From Raphanus sativus (Eukaryota > Streptophyta > Magnoliopsida > Brassicales > Brassicaceae), in assembly GCF_000801105.2 (NCBI RefSeq), contig NC_079511.1, positions 21,289,792 through 21,353,791 on the forward strand: a DNA stretch of 64,000 nucleotides, written 5' to 3'. Below are positions 58,457-64,000 of the stretch, piece after piece. The notes under the pieces were generated by a model. That model did not search any database and had not been told where the DNA came from. It worked only from the letters and a program-made list of their open reading frames with translations. Numbering within the stretch: position 1 is the stretch's first letter; every line of letters begins with the position of its first letter. The translations under genes were made by a program, and so were the position numbers.

Positions 58457-59314
58457 GAAAATTACAAAAAATCTCAGTTTATTGGATAAATTATTTGTAT
58501 ATATTCCATATAATTTCAGCTTATTGAAAATTAGGGATTTTATCAATAATACCTATCAGGTTGGATTTGAAAAGATTTAAGAGATAATTTATAATTAAAT
58601 CTTAATCAGTAGAATTAAATGCCAATTTTATAGTGGTATTTGAAGATTTTAGAAGTTAATTTTTTATTGTTTTTAGTTTAATCTTTAGAAATATTTGAAA
58701 TGAATAAAAAAGAAAAAAATTGAAATCAAAACGCTTAACAAAAAAATTGAAACTTTTTCAGTAATTTTTCTCATTTTAACAGAAAATAAAATTTGAAATA
58801 TATGACAAATACATATATATATATATATATATATATTGGAAAAAATGAAAATCTAACTTAGGATATGTATAAAACCGAATGTACATATTGAACTATTTAG
58901 CATTCTGTTTTTTTTGTAATGTATAAAACCGAATTATCCTTTGGTAATTTTCAAAACAGATAATTCTTATTGGTACAAGTACTACTGGTGTATGGAGACG
59001 CTGTTAGGAATACATATGGGTTAAATGGGTTCTCTCTAAAATTATTATACACCATTTAAATAATTTTAAAATTCCTAAAATCTAATATATTTTAAAATCC
59101 CCACCAACCAAAATCCTCAAAATCCTACTAAAGTCCCCCAAAATCCTCAAAATCCATTTAATTTCTATAAAATAAAATCAGTCTTGGAAAAATAGAAAAT
59201 GTTTTTAATCATGTTTTCTAGAAATGAAATAGACATGGAGTAGATAAAAAACAACATCGTAAATAGTTTATCCTATTTACAAAAAAAATCACCATAGAAG
59301 TTTCCATTTTTGCA
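58457..59314. other. AT-rich flank and upstream part of the second CIPK17 copy
   Basis: A (TA)n run lies at about 58817-58840. From about 59160 the sequence is the inverted counterpart of the CIPK17 promoter side (TTTCTAGAAATGAAATAG, GTTTATCCTATTTAC, CATAGAAGTTTCCATTTTTG). Confidence 0.5.
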
Positions 59315-62680
<3,366 letters not shown>

Positions 62681-62983
62681 CATTGCTAAATGTGGTCGAA
62701 ATAAGAAAGATGCATGGTAATTCATTATTATATGAATAGGTAAATATTCTTGTAGAAAGTAAATATTCTTGTATTTTAGTTTCAAAAAAAGAGTAAATAT
62801 TCTTGTAGAAAATAGTTTTTACATTCTGTATCTTTTCTTTAGTCTCGACCTAAAACAACTTATTGTTTTAGTGTTGGTATAGTTGTGTGACAGATTATCC
62901 AACGAATTGGACACATCATCACAAGTTCAATAGCTTTTAACGTCGTCAGCAGCAGAAACAAGTGTCAACCATTCGAAGTTGAG

Positions 62984-63706
62984 AAATATTAGGTTCAAGT
63001 TGAATGAGAGAACTTTTAGGTTCACCCAACCAATAAAATTTCGTTATTTCATATTTATTATCTTTTTATAAAAGAAACAAAATATTATCAAATTTTACTA
63101 TGTTTTTAAAATAAAAAATAAATAGAAAATAATAGTAATCGCAAAAAAAGTTTTATATTTAAAATACCGTCAGCAAAACACTAAACCCTAAACCTTAAAT
63201 CATAAACCCTAAATCCTTGGTAAACCTTAAACCCTTGGATAAATCCTAAATCTTTGGATTTATTTAGGAAAATATTTTTAACACAGTCAGTAAAACACTA
63301 AACCCTAAATTCTAAATATTAAACCCTAAACCCTAAATACTAAACCTGAAACCCTTGGATAAACTCTAAACCCGTGGATAAATCATAAACTCTAGGATTT
63401 AGAATTTATCCAAGTGTTTGGGATTTACCAAGGGTTTAGGATTTATTCAAGAGTTTAGGGTTTATGATTTAGAGTTTAGAGTTTAGTGTTTAGCTGACGG
63501 TATTAAAAATATTTTTTTTAAATGTGTTTTTGTTTGCAATTAATATTATTTTTTATTTATTTTTTATTTTTAGTTTAAAAATATAATATAATTTAACAAT
63601 ATTGTATTCCCTTTTTTAAGATACTGAATATAAAATAACGAAATCCTATTAGTTGGGTGAACCTAAAGGTTCACTCTAGGGATGGACCTAAAAATTTTTC
63701 TAAAGA
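62984..63706. mobile_element. Foldback/MITE-like element with telomere-like repeats
   Basis: The two halves are long imperfect inverted repeats: TTTTAGGTTCACCCAACC at about 63014 pairs with GGTTCACC-type TTGGGTGAACCTAAA at about 63653-63667, and similarity continues inward through TTTCGTTATTT, AAATAAAAAATAAATA and ACCGTCAGC. The centre (about 63180-63490) is a run of degenerate AAACCCTAAA units that changes strand at about 63390 to TTTAGGGTTT. No coding capacity. Target duplication not resolved. Confidence 0.65.
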
Positions 63707-64000
63707 AAATTATTTAAAATTTTGTGTTATTGCACTGTTGGTCACCCATAGAACCTAGTTTGGTCAGGAAAAGTTACAGCTGCATTAGTATTGCTTTCTC
63801 ACTCTGAAGAATGAAAACGAGTTCTTGCTCCTTCATTCGCTCAGTTTAGATATTAAAATTTCATTACCACCTTTTCTTTAGGCTTCCCTTTCCTCATAGA
63901 GAAGAGAAAAACCCAAAACTCTTCTTCCTCTCCGTAAATATCTAGCTACTTCGGGTTCTGCCTTCACATTTGTTACTCCTCTGTCATCCCTAGATATTTA
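63707..64000. other. Window end; possible promoter and leader of a following plus-strand gene
   Basis: Pyrimidine-rich CTTCTTCCTCTCCG near 63920, after purine-rich AGAGAAGAGAAAAACCC, looks like a plant 5' leader. No ATG-led frame is visible before the window ends. Confidence 0.25.

Noticed and set aside
63180..63490. True telomere end
   Set aside because: Units are degenerate, switch strand in the middle and are flanked by ordinary sequence on both sides.

Overview
This window is plant nuclear DNA, almost certainly Brassicaceae. It is AT-rich, with intron-containing genes and many retroelements. Two genes match, from memory, neighbours on Arabidopsis thaliana chromosome 1: a triose-phosphate/nucleotide-sugar transporter like At1g48230 (7259-9074, +, nine exons, 367 aa) and the CBL-interacting kinase CIPK17, At1g48260 (20207-23583, -, ten exons, 412 aa). 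A single-exon type I MADS-box gene (2444-3292, +) lies inside a predicted intron of an antisense gene I do not recognise (1387-4257, -).

Layout. 1-9.1 kb: the unknown gene, the MADS gene, a small MITE, an old tandem duplication and the transporter. 9.9-19.7 kb: three LINE (L1-type non-LTR) copies. One is near full length but broken (9911-15207, +). One is 5'-truncated but otherwise open (15964-18304, -), with target-site duplication CATGAATT, inside a 169-bp tandem repeat. One is a short fragment. 20.0-24 kb: CIPK17. 25.07-49.45 kb: one Athila-lineage Ty3/gypsy retrotransposon on the minus strand (LTRs 25070-26388 and 48126-49450, target duplication CTTGT), interrupted twice. A non-autonomous LTR element with GC-rich minisatellites (35308-43958, target duplication AGCAG) splits its RNase H, and a permuted fragment of a related element (about 28646-31975) splits its Athila ORF-1. 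49.98-58.46 kb: a non-autonomous gag-protease LTR element on the plus strand, whose 5' LTR carries a 456-bp MITE. 59.3-62.7 kb: an inverted, decayed second copy of CIPK17. 62.98-63.71 kb: a foldback element with telomere-like repeats.

The most unusual signal is a motif of the form xTCGATCGAY. It recurs at exactly or nearly 24-bp steps, usually in groups of four, in LTRs, coding regions and 3' noncoding regions of the three Athila-type elements. The spacers between motifs are not conserved. By hand I count about 45 perfect TCGATCGA octamers in these elements, one in the inserted minisatellite element, and none that I noticed elsewhere. I know of no name for it. A second signal is a short inverted repeat at the start of all five Athila-type LTR copies, and a third is a hairpin beside a second, internal polypurine tract.

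How the parts relate. The host genes act independently: a membrane transporter, a transcription-factor-like protein and a calcium-signalling kinase. The rest is retroelement layering. From nesting and LTR similarity, the order is: duplication of CIPK17, Athila-type insertions between the two copies, then the very recent minisatellite element. Every retroelement polyprotein seen carries stops or frameshifts, apart from the truncated LINE ORF2. Boundaries come from reading the sequence by eye; similarity to named genes is from memory, not from a search.
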